A DNA stretch of 64,000 bases from Rhizobium sp. BK316 (GTDB lineage: Bacteria; Pseudomonadota; Alphaproteobacteria; Rhizobiales; Rhizobiaceae): positions 186,001 to 250,000 of the forward strand of contig NZ_JACHZR010000006.1 of NCBI RefSeq assembly GCF_014193695.1. Direction: 5' to 3'. The stretch's first letter is position 1; each line of letters opens with the position of its first letter. Shown here in pieces: positions 1 to 8,165 of the stretch. Under the pieces are notes generated by a model that searched no databases, was not told the DNA's origin, and saw nothing but the letters and a program-made list of their open reading frames with translations. Both the position numbers and the translations under genes were made by a program.

Positions 1-357
1 CGTGCGCAGACAAAACTTGGCCATTGCCATGAGCGCGCCGGTATTGCCGGCGGAAACGGCGACATCGGCCTCGCCCGACTTCACCGCTTCGATGGTGCGC
101 CACATGGTGGAGACATAGCGGCCGCGGCGCAACGCCTGGCTCGGCTTCTCTTCCATGCTGACGGCAAGTTCGCAATCGTGAAAGGTCGACTTTTCCCTGA
201 GCTTGGGAAACTTCGCCAGAACCGGGTCGCACTGTTCCTTGATGCCGTAAAAGACGAAGGAAATATCCGGGTGCCTGTCCAGCGCCTTGGCAGCACCGGG
301 GATGACAACCTGGGGACCAAAGTCGCCACCCATGAGGTCGAGAGATATTCTGATCAC
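1..357 (-). CDS. plsX: Phosphate acyltransferase PlsX (N-terminal part, cut by window start)
   Basis: PlsX makes acyl-phosphate from acyl-ACP and phosphate, the first step of the PlsX/PlsY route to phosphatidic acid; it is a soluble enzyme that associates with the membrane. The minus strand reads VIRISLDLMGGDFGPQVVIP from a GTG at 355-357, followed by VSAGNTGALMAMAKF. Both the LDLMGGDFGP start and the SAGNTGA motif are typical of PlsX. Only 119 codons lie in the window; the full protein is about 350 residues. The gene follows the YceD-like gene on the same strand with a gap of about 100 bases, the usual rhizobial arrangement. Confidence 0.95.
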   Translation of the reverse strand, partial: MIRISLDLMGGDFGPQVVIPGAAKALDRHPDISFVFYGIKEQCDPVLAKFPKLREKSTFHDCELAVSMEEKPSQALRRGRYVSTMWRTIEAVKSGEADVAVSAGNTGALMAMAKFCLRT

Positions 358-458
358 GCGTCCCTGATCCTTCTCTTTCGCCTCAGGGGCGAAATTTCGG
401 CCAAAATACCGGTTTTGGCGTCGCTTACAACTGAATTATGGCGAATGCCGGTGTTGCT

Positions 459-1013
459 TCAGTCCTTTTTCCAGTCCTTGAGCGCGGCAAATGCAGAGGG
501 CCTCCGGTCATTTTCCCCCGTATCCTCGATATGGGCCTCGAACTCCACGCCTTCTTTGCGCGGATAGGGATCGATGGCGAGTGCTGCGAATTCCGCGACG
601 ATCTCGCCGGCATCGATTGTATCGCCGGTAAAGATTTCAGGCAGGTCCGGACCGTCGGGATCCAGCACCATTTCCCCGGTATCATTGGCGGGATGGCGGG
701 CAAGCTTGGAATTTTCCGGCACGAAGATCTGCTCGAAGGTCTCATCGATTGCAGATTCGACCGGCTCGAGCGTGACGACGCAGGACTGGACGATCTTCGC
801 CTGCACGCGTCCCTTGACGCGGATGCCGTCGCGCTTCCACCTGTTGATCTGCAGGTCGGCATGGAGATCGTCCACCGACAAGACGTTCCAGCTTTCGGCC
901 AGCGCCTTCAGCTCGTCCTTGTCGGCGCTCACGCGGACCTCGACCGGATTGGCGGAAATGTGGCCGACCTTGACCGGATAGGAAAAGGGAATCTCGCTCA
1001 GATCTTTCTTCAT
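459..1013 (-). CDS. YceD/DUF177 family protein
   Basis: This 184-residue protein belongs to the YceD (DUF177) family, named for a cysteine-containing motif in the middle; here it appears as VQSCVVTLEPVES, matching the family's CxVTLEP core. Members are usually linked to ribosomal protein or 23S rRNA genes, and in rhizobia the gene sits before plsX. The C-terminal half is acidic and ends in a short basic tail (ALKDWKKD). I chose the ATG at 1013 because GAGGAG lies a few bases upstream and the protein then begins MKKDLSEIPFS; a longer frame exists but has no such site. It starts only 11 bases after the stop of the upstream chaperone gene, so the two are probably cotranscribed. The exact role is not known to me. 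Confidence 0.88.
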   Translation of the reverse strand: MKKDLSEIPFSYPVKVGHISANPVEVRVSADKDELKALAESWNVLSVDDLHADLQINRWKRDGIRVKGRVQAKIVQSCVVTLEPVESAIDETFEQIFVPENSKLARHPANDTGEMVLDPDGPDLPEIFTGDTIDAGEIVAEFAALAIDPYPRKEGVEFEAHIEDTGENDRRPSAFAALKDWKKD

Positions 1014-1024
1014 GATTCTACTCC

Positions 1025-1558
1025 TCAGGCGACCCCGGGGATCGTCGCCGAACCGGTGGCGATCGCCTCTTCGGGAATGGCCGACAGGTGGACTTCCGCC
1101 GCCACCATCCATTGCGCCAGCCCGCTCATGTCGGCGGGCTCGGCTGCTTCGGGATAAATATTGCGCTGGAGGGCCACGGAAAGTGCGGCAGCATCGCCGG
1201 CATCCATGGCCTTCGAATAGGCTTCCAGCCGTCCATAAAACATGCCCGCCAGCTTCTTCATGCGCTTCGGCACCCTGTTGTCGCCGATTCCGAGTTCGCG
1301 GATCGAATAGTCGATATCCTGAAAAAAAGCATCGACGATTTCCTGGGCGATCTCCTGGCCGCTCGTCCCGGAGGTGCGGGTGCGGCGGAAAAACAGGATC
1401 ATGGCGATCGACAGCATCTCGAAACGGCCCATGACGGTATCGGGCACGTCAAGGCGCTCATAAAGCTCCGGCATGCGAGCGGCGGCCGTCAGCGCGGCGT
1501 ATTGCCGGTCGACGATGGTCTGGTTGCTGTTTCTCTTACCGAAGAGCCCGAAGATCAT
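1025..1558 (-). CDS. Ubiquinol-cytochrome c chaperone family protein (CBP3-like)
   Basis: The 177-residue product resembles the Cbp3/UQCC1 family of cytochrome bc1 assembly factors. The helical sequence YERLDVPDTVMGRFEMLSIA, the run FFRRTR, and later FFQDIDYSIRELGIGDNRVP followed by KRMKKLAGMFYGRLEAY match the family pattern of a chaperone that helps cytochrome b mature. It should act at the inner face of the cytoplasmic membrane. The start ATG at 1558 gives MIFGLFGKRNSNQ, the usual beginning of the alphaproteobacterial proteins. It lies upstream of the YceD-like gene and plsX on the same strand and diverges from bamE, so the 1559-1804 spacer should hold promoters for both directions. Confidence 0.85.
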   Translation of the reverse strand: MIFGLFGKRNSNQTIVDRQYAALTAAARMPELYERLDVPDTVMGRFEMLSIAMILFFRRTRTSGTSGQEIAQEIVDAFFQDIDYSIRELGIGDNRVPKRMKKLAGMFYGRLEAYSKAMDAGDAAALSVALQRNIYPEAAEPADMSGLAQWMVAAEVHLSAIPEEAIATGSATIPGVA

Positions 1559-1804
1559 TTGTTTTTTCCGGAAATACCGCATTCTTGGCGCCGAGCGGCA
1601 CCGGGCCTTGTTGCATGATTTCGAAAGCTGGTTTACCGAAGCAGGCGCGAATTGCAATGCCGTTCGTGGCCGGTTTCGAGACAGGTGCGCTCCGGTGCAC
1701 AACGAGGCAGATCGGGAGAATTCGACCCCGGAATGGCCACAATGGTTTTGCAGGAGGAAGCACGCAGTGTTTGGAATGGCTGCTATCGATACTCAAGGGA
1801 GTAG

Positions 1805-2338
1805 ATGTCGTTGAAGAAACGGTATTTCAAGTCAGACATGAAATTCTTCAGCAATGCGGCCATTGCCATCATAATCGCCTCCGCCACCACACTCTCAGGA
1901 TGCCAGACGAGCACCGTGCTGAACGGCGGCTATATCGTTGACGAGCAGTCGTTGGCGCTGGTGCCTGAAGGTTCCAGTCGTGAGCAGGTGCTGCTGTCGC
2001 TCGGCACGCCCTCGACCACGGCAACCTTCGACGGGGAGGTCTTCTATTACATCTCGCAGCGCCGCCAGCGCTCGATGGCATTCCAGAAGCTGCGCGTCAC
2101 CGCCCAGAGCATTCTCGCCATCTATTTCGACAAGGACGGCGTCGTTACCCGCCGCGCCAACTACACCCTGCAGGACGGCAAGGTGTTCGACACGATTGCT
2201 CGCGTCACGCCGACCGGCGGTCGGGAACTCACCTTCCTGCAGCAGATGCTGTCCGGCGGCAGCGCGGCGAATGCGGCCAAGAGCCTCTTCGGTGGCGGCG
2301 CCGGCGGCACGCCGCAGAACCCGTCCAGCCTGCGCTAA
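1805..2338 (+). CDS. bamE: Outer membrane assembly lipoprotein BamE (SmpA/OmlA family)
   Basis: The product is a 177-residue lipoprotein of the SmpA/OmlA family, a small accessory part of the BAM complex that inserts beta-barrel proteins into the outer membrane. A hydrophobic signal (AAIAIIIASATTLSGC) ends in a lipobox LSGC. It is followed by the family core GSSREQVLLSLGTPSTTATF and FYYISQRRQ, where xxVxxxLGxP is the BamE signature. A Gly-rich tail closes the protein. Two starts are possible: ATG 1805 with AAGGGAG three bases upstream, or ATG 1838 directly before the signal peptide; I keep the longer one because of the ribosome site. The gene is monocistronic and ends at a hairpin terminator facing hppA. 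Confidence 0.88.
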   Translation: MSLKKRYFKSDMKFFSNAAIAIIIASATTLSGCQTSTVLNGGYIVDEQSLALVPEGSSREQVLLSLGTPSTTATFDGEVFYYISQRRQRSMAFQKLRVTAQSILAIYFDKDGVVTRRANYTLQDGKVFDTIARVTPTGGRELTFLQQMLSGGSAANAAKSLFGGGAGGTPQNPSSLR

Positions 2339-2360
2339 AGCAAGCGGTTTCCCATATGCA

Positions 2361-2390
2361 AAACCCGCCGGAGCGATCCGGCGGGTTTTG
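2361..2390. terminator. Rho-independent terminator between bamE and hppA
   Basis: A GC-rich stem (CCCGCCGGA / TCCGGCGGG around the loop GCGA) is followed by TTTT on the plus strand and preceded by AAA. It terminates bamE and may also serve the converging hppA. Confidence 0.85.
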
Positions 2391-2410
2391 TTTCATTCGC
2401 TTGAAGCGTC

Positions 2411-4549
2411 TTAGCTTGCGAGAACCGCCAGCAGCAGCAAGGCTACGATATTGGTGATCTTGATCGCCGGGTTGACGGCGGGACCTGCCGTATCCTTGTA
2501 GGGATCGCCGACGGTATCACCCGTCACTGACGCCTTGTGGGCGTCCGAGCCCTTCATGTGGCGCACGCCGTCCTTGTCGACGAAGCCGTCCTCAAAGCTC
2601 TTCTTGGCATTGTCCCAGGCGCCGCCGCCCGAGGTCATCGAGATCGCGACGAAGAGACCGTTGATGATGACGCCAAGCAGCGATGCGCCAAGTGCTGCAA
2701 AGGCCGACGCCTTGGAGCCGGAGATGATCAGCACGCCGAAATAGACGACGACAGGCGCCAGCACCGGCAGCAGCGACGGTATGATCATTTCGCGGATCGC
2801 CGCCTTGGTCAACAGATCGACTGCCTTGCCATAATCAGGCTTCTCCGTACCCTGCATGATGCCGGGCTTTTCGCGGAACTGCTTGCGCACTTCCTCGACG
2901 ATCGCGCCGGCGGCACGGCCGACGGCGGTCATGGCGATGCCACCGAAGAGATAGGGAATCAGGCCCCCGAACAGCAGACCGGCAACCACGTAAGGGTTCG
3001 ACAGATCGAATGAAATCGTGCCGATATTCTGGAAATAAGGATACTGGTCGGGATGCGCGGCAAAATATTGCAGGTCGTTCGCATAGGCCGCAAAGAGCAC
3101 CAGCGCGCCGAGACCGGCCGAACCGATCGCGTAACCCTTGGTGACGGCCTTCGTCGTGTTGCCGACGGCATCGAGCGCATCCGTGGATTTGCGCACTTCG
3201 GGTGGCAGATGGGACATTTCGGCAATGCCGCCGGCATTGTCCGTGACCGGGCCGAAGGCATCGAGCGCCACGATCATGCCGGCAAGGCCGAGCATGGCGG
3301 TGACCGCGATGCCGGTGCCGAACAGGCCGCCGAACTGATAGGTGGCAAGAATGCCGCCGACGATGACGAGTGCCGGCAACGCCGTCGATTCCAGGGATAC
3401 CGCGAGGCCCTGGATGACGTTGGTGCCGTGGCCGGTGACCGATGCCTGGGCGATCGATACGACCGGGCGCTTGCCGGTGCCGGTATAATATTCGGTGATG
3501 ACGACGATCAGCGCTGTGACGACGAGGCCGACGAGACCGCAGAAGAAGAGCTTCGTGCCGGTAACGTCGAAGCCGGCGACCTGACTGAGCGAACCCCAGC
3601 CGACCGTCAGCGAGGTCGCGGCACCAAGGCCGATGATCGACAGAAGGCCGGTCACGATAAGGCCCTTGTAGAGGGCGCCCATGATCGAGCCGTTCGGGCC
3701 GAGCTTGACGAAGAAGGTGCCGATGATCGAGGTGATGATGCAGGTGCCGCAGATTGCCAGCGGGTAGATCATGGCCGACTGGAGGATGGGTGCACCGGCA
3801 AAGAAGATTGCTGCCAGAACCATGGTCGCGACGACGGACACCGCATAGGTTTCGAAAAGGTCGGCCGCCATGCCTGCGCAATCGCCGACATTGTCGCCGA
3901 CGTTATCGGCAATGGTTGCCGGGTTACGCGGATCGTCTTCAGGGATTCCGGCCTCGACCTTGCCGACGAGGTCGCCGCCGACATCGGCGCCCTTGGTGAA
4001 GATGCCGCCGCCCAGACGGGCGAAGATCGAGATCAACGAAGCGCCGAAGCCGAGCGCCACGAGGGCGTCGATGACTTCGCGCGAGCCTGCCTCATGGCCG
4101 AGTACGATCGTCAGTACATAATAATAGATGGAGACGCCGAGCAGCGCGAGGCCGGCAACCAGAAGGCCGGTGATCGCACCGGACTTGAAGGCGATGTCGA
4201 GGCCGGCCTTGAGGCTCGTGGACGCTGCCTGGGCGGTGCGCACGTTGGCGCGGACGGAGACGTGCATGCCGATGAAGCCGGCAGCACCCGAGAGGACGGC
4301 GCCGATCAGGAACCCGATCGCGGCCGTGGCGGAAAGGAGCAGCCATGCTGCAATGAAAACAACAATGCCGACGATGGCAATGGTTCTGTACTGACGCGTC
4401 AGATAGGCCTGTGCGCCCTCGCGGATATAGCCCGCGATCTCCTGCATGCGGCTGTTGCCCTGATCGGCAGCAAGCACCGACCGGGTTGCCCAGATGGCGT
4501 AGACCACCGAGAGCAGGCCACATGCGATTACCAATAAAAGAATGGTCAT
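2411..4549 (-). CDS. hppA: Membrane-bound proton-translocating pyrophosphatase, K+-independent type
   Basis: The 712-residue integral membrane enzyme couples pyrophosphate hydrolysis to proton export across the cytoplasmic membrane. The substrate-binding region contains DVGGDLVGKVEAGIPEDDPR and then NPATIADNVGDNVGDCAGMA, the diagnostic acidic motifs of this family; a second acidic site is DAFGPVTDNAGGIAEM. In the stretch AVGNTTKAVTKGYAIGSAGL the residue after GNTT is Lys. In characterised enzymes Lys at this point marks the K+-independent class, while Ala marks the K+-dependent one. Length and about 16 hydrophobic segments are normal for the family. GGAGG lies upstream of the ATG, and a 7-bp GC stem (4569-4575 with 4586-4592) sits in the leader. 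Confidence 0.97.
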   Translation of the reverse strand: MTILLLVIACGLLSVVYAIWATRSVLAADQGNSRMQEIAGYIREGAQAYLTRQYRTIAIVGIVVFIAAWLLLSATAAIGFLIGAVLSGAAGFIGMHVSVRANVRTAQAASTSLKAGLDIAFKSGAITGLLVAGLALLGVSIYYYVLTIVLGHEAGSREVIDALVALGFGASLISIFARLGGGIFTKGADVGGDLVGKVEAGIPEDDPRNPATIADNVGDNVGDCAGMAADLFETYAVSVVATMVLAAIFFAGAPILQSAMIYPLAICGTCIITSIIGTFFVKLGPNGSIMGALYKGLIVTGLLSIIGLGAATSLTVGWGSLSQVAGFDVTGTKLFFCGLVGLVVTALIVVITEYYTGTGKRPVVSIAQASVTGHGTNVIQGLAVSLESTALPALVIVGGILATYQFGGLFGTGIAVTAMLGLAGMIVALDAFGPVTDNAGGIAEMSHLPPEVRKSTDALDAVGNTTKAVTKGYAIGSAGLGALVLFAAYANDLQYFAAHPDQYPYFQNIGTISFDLSNPYVVAGLLFGGLIPYLFGGIAMTAVGRAAGAIVEEVRKQFREKPGIMQGTEKPDYGKAVDLLTKAAIREMIIPSLLPVLAPVVVYFGVLIISGSKASAFAALGASLLGVIINGLFVAISMTSGGGAWDNAKKSFEDGFVDKDGVRHMKGSDAHKASVTGDTVGDPYKDTAGPAVNPAIKITNIVALLLLAVLAS

Positions 4550-4744
4550 TCGCTCTTTCCTCCCATAAGCCGGAGCTCACTCCTTCTCCGGCGACGAACG
4601 CTGCTGAATCGACTCCTCTCCACAGAAACGCCCAGCAGGCGAGTGGAGATTGCGTGGTCGATAACGTCGCGTCAAGACTGCAAAACCTCAAAAGCCTTGC
4701 AGTTCCGCAGAAAGAACGGGAGGGATCGTTTGGCGGCTAAGTGC

Positions 4745-5227
4745 CTATTTCTTCTGCTCGCCGCGCACCTGCTTGGCGATGCGGTCCAGAACGGCATTGA
4801 CGAGCTTCGGCTCATCATCGTCGAAGAAGGCGCGAGCGATCTCGACATATTCGGTGACGATGACGGCGATCGGAACGTCCTTGCGGTCGACGAGTTCGAA
4901 GACACCGGCGCGCAGGATGGCGCGGACGGTGCTGTCCAGACGCGACAGCGCCCAATCGTCCTGCAGGGCGGAGGCGATCAGCGGGTCAAGACGGAGTTGG
5001 TCGCGCACGACGCCTGAGACGATCGAGCGAAACCAGCCGGCATCGGCCTTCAGATAGGTTTCGCCGTCAAGTTCCTGGCCGAGGCGGTGGGCCTCGTATT
5101 CCGCCACGATTTCCAGAACGCCGGTGCCGCCGATATCCATCTGATAAAGCGCCTGCACAGCCGCAAGACGCGCAGCACCCCGCTGGTTGGCAGCCTTGAC
5201 CGGTCGTTCGGTATTTTCGTCAGTCAT
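4745..5227 (-). CDS. nusB: Transcription antitermination factor NusB
   Basis: NusB binds boxA RNA with NusE (S10) and supports antitermination of rRNA operons. The 160-residue protein has the family features AARLAAVQALYQMD near the N-terminus, DSTVRAILRAGVFELVDRKD in the middle and PIAVIVTEYVEIARAFFDDD EPKLVNAVLDRIAK near the end, the last being the NusB signature. It follows ribH by three bases on the same strand, the ribH-nusB order seen in Brucella and other Rhizobiales. The short gap suggests translational coupling. Confidence 0.97.
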   Translation of the reverse strand: MTDENTERPVKAANQRGAARLAAVQALYQMDIGGTGVLEIVAEYEAHRLGQELDGETYLKADAGWFRSIVSGVVRDQLRLDPLIASALQDDWALSRLDSTVRAILRAGVFELVDRKDVPIAVIVTEYVEIARAFFDDDEPKLVNAVLDRIAKQVRGEQKK

Positions 5228-5230
5228 TCT

Positions 5231-5686
5231 TTATGCACCCAACTTCTTCTTCAGCTCGATCATGGTGAGAGCTGCACGGGCGGCAAAACCGCCCTTGTCC
5301 TTTTCCGAGCGGCGTACACGCACCCAGGCCTGTTCATCGTTCTCGACGGTCAGGATGCCGTTGCCGATGGCAAGGGACTCGCTGACGGCGAGATCCATGA
5401 GCGCGCGCGAAGACTCGTTCGACACGATGTCGAAATGATAGGTTTCGCCGCGGATGACCATGCCGAGTGCAACGAAACCGTCATACTGCGTGCCGTCATT
5501 ATCCGCGCCATCGAGCGCCATGGCAATCGCCGCCGGAATTTCCAGCGCGCCGGGCACGGTGACGACGTCAAACGTGGCGCCGGCTTCTTCCAGCGCGAAG
5601 GTCGCGCCTTCGAGAAGAGCATCGGCCATGTCGTCATAGAAGCGTGCTTCGACGATCAAAATATGGGGAGCGGTCTCTTTCGGCAT
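5231..5686 (-). CDS. ribH: 6,7-dimethyl-8-ribityllumazine synthase
   Basis: This enzyme condenses 5-amino-6-ribitylamino-uracil with dihydroxybutanone phosphate in riboflavin synthesis and assembles into pentamers or capsids. The 151-residue product shows RFYDDMADALLEGA, the VPGALEIPAAI substrate loop, GMVIRGETYHFDIVSNESSR with the catalytic His, and GNGILTVENDEQAWVR. All are diagnostic for RibH. It leads the ribH-nusB pair. In related genomes ribE and ribD lie directly upstream on the same strand; here 1.9 kb with three opposite-strand genes separates them. I saw no FMN riboswitch in the leader. Confidence 0.96.
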   Translation of the reverse strand: MPKETAPHILIVEARFYDDMADALLEGATFALEEAGATFDVVTVPGALEIPAAIAMALDGADNDGTQYDGFVALGMVIRGETYHFDIVSNESSRALMDLAVSESLAIGNGILTVENDEQAWVRVRRSEKDKGGFAARAALTMIELKKKLGA

Positions 5687-6032
5687 GGTTCACCTTCGGT
5701 TGGAGGGGCATTTTCCACTCGGGCAGGCCGCGGTCAAAACATGCCTTCGAGCGAATGGCAAGCAAATTCGGGTGGCGCTCCAAAAGGAAAGACAAAATAT
5801 CTGCAATGGGATAGCGGAGCTCGCCACTGTCGGGCGCAACGACGTGAAAAACATGCCTAGCCGGGTGGCGCAAAAACGGCAAATCCAAGGCGGATTTCAT
5901 GAACAATTTTTAATTTATTTTCAGTTACTTACGCCATTGAAACGACAATGCTGCAGTGCCAAATCCCAGTCGCAACACCGACGATCCCCTGCAACGACAG
6001 CCGACCGTCACAGCAGACGAAAGGATACCATC
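5687..6032. other. Intergenic region between ribH and a divergent small gene
   Basis: These 346 bases hold the divergent promoters for ribH (minus) and the exported protein gene (plus). The part from 5897 to 5945 is very AT-rich (for example TTTTTAATTTATTTTCAG) and is the likeliest promoter core. A minus-strand open frame covers 5687-5906 but overlaps the ribH start and looks fortuitous. I see no conserved RNA element. Confidence 0.5.
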
Positions 6033-6389
6033 ATGAACCGCGTTGCTAAAATCGCCATCGCCGCCGCTTTCTCCTCCCTTGCATTTGCCGGCGTCAGCCG
6101 GGCTGAAAGCCTCGGCATGAATACCGCCCAAGGTATCGAGCAGACGCTTCGCACCTTCCAAGGCGACTTCGACATCCAGCCGGTCTACGACTGGCACAAT
6201 CTCGACGACGAAACCACCGGCCCGCGCTCCGCCCCCCAGCGCTCGGAAAGCGCTATCCACGCCATCCAGGCTTCCATCGACGCCAACAGGTCGCTGGCAC
6301 ACAAGCTCAACAATGATGGCATCGCTATCCGCAATGTCGTGAACGCCGAACAGGCAGCCGACGGCAGCATTACGTTCTACGTTCGCTGA
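6033..6389 (+). CDS. Small exported protein of unknown function
   Basis: The 118-residue product begins with a clear signal peptide, MNRVAKIAIAAAFSSLAFAG followed by VSRAES, with likely cleavage after SRA. The mature part of about 95 residues has no Cys and no motif I recognise; it contains DFDIQPVYDWHNLDDE and ends with an alternating hydrophobic strand GSITFYVR. AAAGGA precedes the ATG. The gene stands alone, with an AT-rich upstream region and a strong terminator just downstream, so it is probably its own unit. It should reside in the periplasm. It belongs to the plus-strand group that separates ribH from ribE. An in-frame ATG-like start further upstream is not supported by a ribosome site. 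Confidence 0.72.
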   Translation: MNRVAKIAIAAAFSSLAFAGVSRAESLGMNTAQGIEQTLRTFQGDFDIQPVYDWHNLDDETTGPRSAPQRSESAIHAIQASIDANRSLAHKLNNDGIAIRNVVNAEQAADGSITFYVR

Positions 6390-6405
6390 GGCTGCCAACT
6401 TGGAA

Positions 6406-6452
6406 GGCGAGCATGGGCGGCTGATCTCCTCACCGCCCATACTCGCCTTTTA
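6406..6452 (+). terminator. Terminator after the small exported protein gene
   Basis: A 15-bp stem (6406-6420 GGCGAGCATGGGCGG with 6433-6447 CCGCCCATACTCGCC, one mismatch) is followed by TTTTAT. It isolates the upstream gene from the cupin gene. Confidence 0.88.
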
Positions 6453-6514
6453 TCGAAATCGCTGTTGCATTTTCCGCCGGATAGGATTGTTTTCTCGCCA
6501 AAGCGGAGGACCCC

Positions 6515-7009
6515 ATGGCGACGAATGCAAAACCGGTCATCAACACGGCCGATCTCTCCCTCGAACACTGGACGAAGGGAAGGTTTTTCGAGAGCCGCGA
6601 CACGTCTTTCGGAAACCAGCTCGGGCTCACCAATCTCGGCATCAGCTACAATGAAGTGCCATCAGGCAAATCCGGCTGCCCTTTCCACAATCACCATGTG
6701 GAAGACGAGCTCTTCTACATCATCGAGGGCACGGGCGAATATCGATTCGGCGAGCAGCGCTATCCGATCAAGAAGGGTGATGTGCTGGGGGCGCCGGCGG
6801 GCGGGCCGGAAACGGCGCATCAGATCATCAATACCGGATCGACGCCGCTGATCTATCTGGGCCTATCGACCAAAGCGAAGACCGAGATTTGCGAATATCC
6901 CGATTCCGGTAAATTTCTCGCCAAGACCAATCGCGACGGCAGATCCTTCGATCACATCGGCCGGGGCGAGAACGCCCTCGACTACTGGGACGGCGAGCCC
7001 GGCTTCTGA
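6515..7009 (+). CDS. Cupin-domain protein
   Basis: The 164-residue protein is a single-domain cupin. Motif 1 is seen as CPFHNHHVEDELFYIIEG with two His and a Glu as metal ligands, and motif 2 as GDVLGAPAGGPETAHQIINT with the third His. The N-terminal 40 residues (LEHWTKGRFFESRDTSFGNQ) and the C-terminal FDHIGRGENALDYWDGEPGF are shared by a family of rhizobial cupins annotated only by domain. The fold binds a divalent metal and may act as an isomerase, dioxygenase or small-molecule sensor; the sequence does not decide. CGGAGGA precedes the ATG. A GNAT gene follows after 39 bases, so the two may be cotranscribed. Confidence 0.85.
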   Translation: MATNAKPVINTADLSLEHWTKGRFFESRDTSFGNQLGLTNLGISYNEVPSGKSGCPFHNHHVEDELFYIIEGTGEYRFGEQRYPIKKGDVLGAPAGGPETAHQIINTGSTPLIYLGLSTKAKTEICEYPDSGKFLAKTNRDGRSFDHIGRGENALDYWDGEPGF

Positions 7010-7048
7010 TATCAGCGCCTTCATCGCAAATCGTTTCAGAGCATTTTC

Positions 7049-7564
7049 ATGATCGATATCCCGACACTGGAAACCGGACGGCTTGTTCTGCGCGCGCATC
7101 GGCGTGACGACTTCGACGCACATTTCGAGCTCTGGCGCGACGAAGACGTCGTGCGTTTCATCAGCGGCGTACCCTCCAGCCGCGAGCAGAGCTGGTCACG
7201 GCTGCTGCGTATTGCCGGCATGTGGCATCACATGGGCTTCGGTTTCTTCGCTATCGAAGAAAAGGAAAGCGGCCGCTTCATCGGCGAAGCCGGTTTTCTC
7301 GAAGCCAAGCGGGACATGCAGCCTTCGATCGAAGGCACGATGGAGGTGGGCTGGGCGCTGATGCCATCTGCGCATGGCAAGGGTTATGCCACCGAGGCGC
7401 TGACGGCGATCATCGGCTGGGGCGAGACACAGTTTCCGGGGCGGGTGATGACCTGCATCATCAGCCCAGACAACATACCGTCGCTCAGGGTTGCCGAAAA
7501 GCTCGGTTTCAGGGAAACGGCGCGGACGGACTATAACGGCCCGATCATTCAGTTTTCGCGTTAG
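7049..7564 (+). CDS. GNAT-family N-acetyltransferase (RimJ/RimL type)
   Basis: The 171-residue protein starts IPTLETGRLVLRAHRRDDFD, the usual opening of RimJ/RimL-like acetyltransferases. It continues with MEVGWALMPSAHGKGYATEA, the acetyl-CoA pyrophosphate loop (Q/RxxGxG/A form), and NIPSLRVAEKLGFRE near the end. The substrate could be a protein N-terminus, an amino acid or an antibiotic and cannot be told from sequence. Its last 20 bases overlap the 3' end of ribE on the other strand. Together with the cupin and the exported protein gene it forms a plus-strand block inside the riboflavin cluster. Confidence 0.88.
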   Translation: MIDIPTLETGRLVLRAHRRDDFDAHFELWRDEDVVRFISGVPSSREQSWSRLLRIAGMWHHMGFGFFAIEEKESGRFIGEAGFLEAKRDMQPSIEGTMEVGWALMPSAHGKGYATEALTAIIGWGETQFPGRVMTCIISPDNIPSLRVAEKLGFRETARTDYNGPIIQFSR

Positions 7565-8165
7565 GGAACTCAGCGAGGCGGGCAGCGTAACGCGCCATCG
7601 TATCGACCTCGAAATTGACGAAGTCGCCAGCCTTGCGTTCACCCCAAGTCGTGACCTCGAGCGTGTGGCGGATCAAGAGTACGTCGAAATCCGTACCATC
7701 GACGGCATTGACGGTCAGCGACGTGCCGTCGAGGGCAATCGAGCCCTTGGGCGCCACGAATTTCGCGAGATGGGCCGGCGCGCGCAGGCGGTAGCGCGTC
7801 GCATCGCCTTCCTCCGTCACCGACAAGATCTCGGCCTTGCCGTCGACATGGCCGGAGACGATGTGGCCGCCCAGCTCATCACCGATCTTCAGCGACCGTT
7901 CGAGATTGATATGGCTGCCAGCCTGCCAGGCGGAAACGGTGGTGAGGCGCAGCGCCTCTTCCCACGCCTCCACCTCGAACCAGCGGCCGTTGCTGCCCGC
8001 CTGCGGCAGGCCGGTCACGGTGAGGCAGATGCCGGAATGGGAGATGGAAGCGCCCATATCGATGGTCGCCGGATCGTAATTTGTCGCGACACGGAGCTTG
8101 ATGCCCTCTTTGAGGGCCGAAACGGATTCGATCGTGCCGATATCAGTGATAATTCCGGTGAACAT
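7545..8165 (-). CDS. ribE: Riboflavin synthase alpha chain
   Basis: Riboflavin synthase dismutates two lumazine molecules to riboflavin. The 206-residue product has two lumazine-binding repeats: MFTGIITDIGTIESV with GASISHSGICLTVTG, then LGGHIVSGHVDGKAEILSV with KGSIALDGTSLTVNAV. The start MFTGI is invariant in the family. The ATG at 8165 overlaps the ribD stop by one base (TGATG); a TTG one codon earlier is less likely. It is cotranscribed with nrdR and ribD. Its 3' end overlaps the converging GNAT gene, and ribH is not the next gene as it is in relatives. Confidence 0.96.
   Translation of the reverse strand: MFTGIITDIGTIESVSALKEGIKLRVATNYDPATIDMGASISHSGICLTVTGLPQAGSNGRWFEVEAWEEALRLTTVSAWQAGSHINLERSLKIGDELGGHIVSGHVDGKAEILSVTEEGDATRYRLRAPAHLAKFVAPKGSIALDGTSLTVNAVDGTDFDVLLIRHTLEVTTWGERKAGDFVNFEVDTMARYAARLAEFPNAKTE

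Noticed and set aside
4569..4592. Attenuator-like hairpin in the hppA leader
   Set aside because: The 7-bp stem has a 10-base loop and no T-run; it is too weak to call a regulatory RNA.
5634..5906. A 90-codon minus-strand frame overlapping the ribH start
   Set aside because: It overlaps ribH in another frame, has no ribosome site and no family character.
5687..6032. Possible FMN riboswitch before ribH
   Set aside because: I could not find the conserved RFN sequence blocks in the leader.
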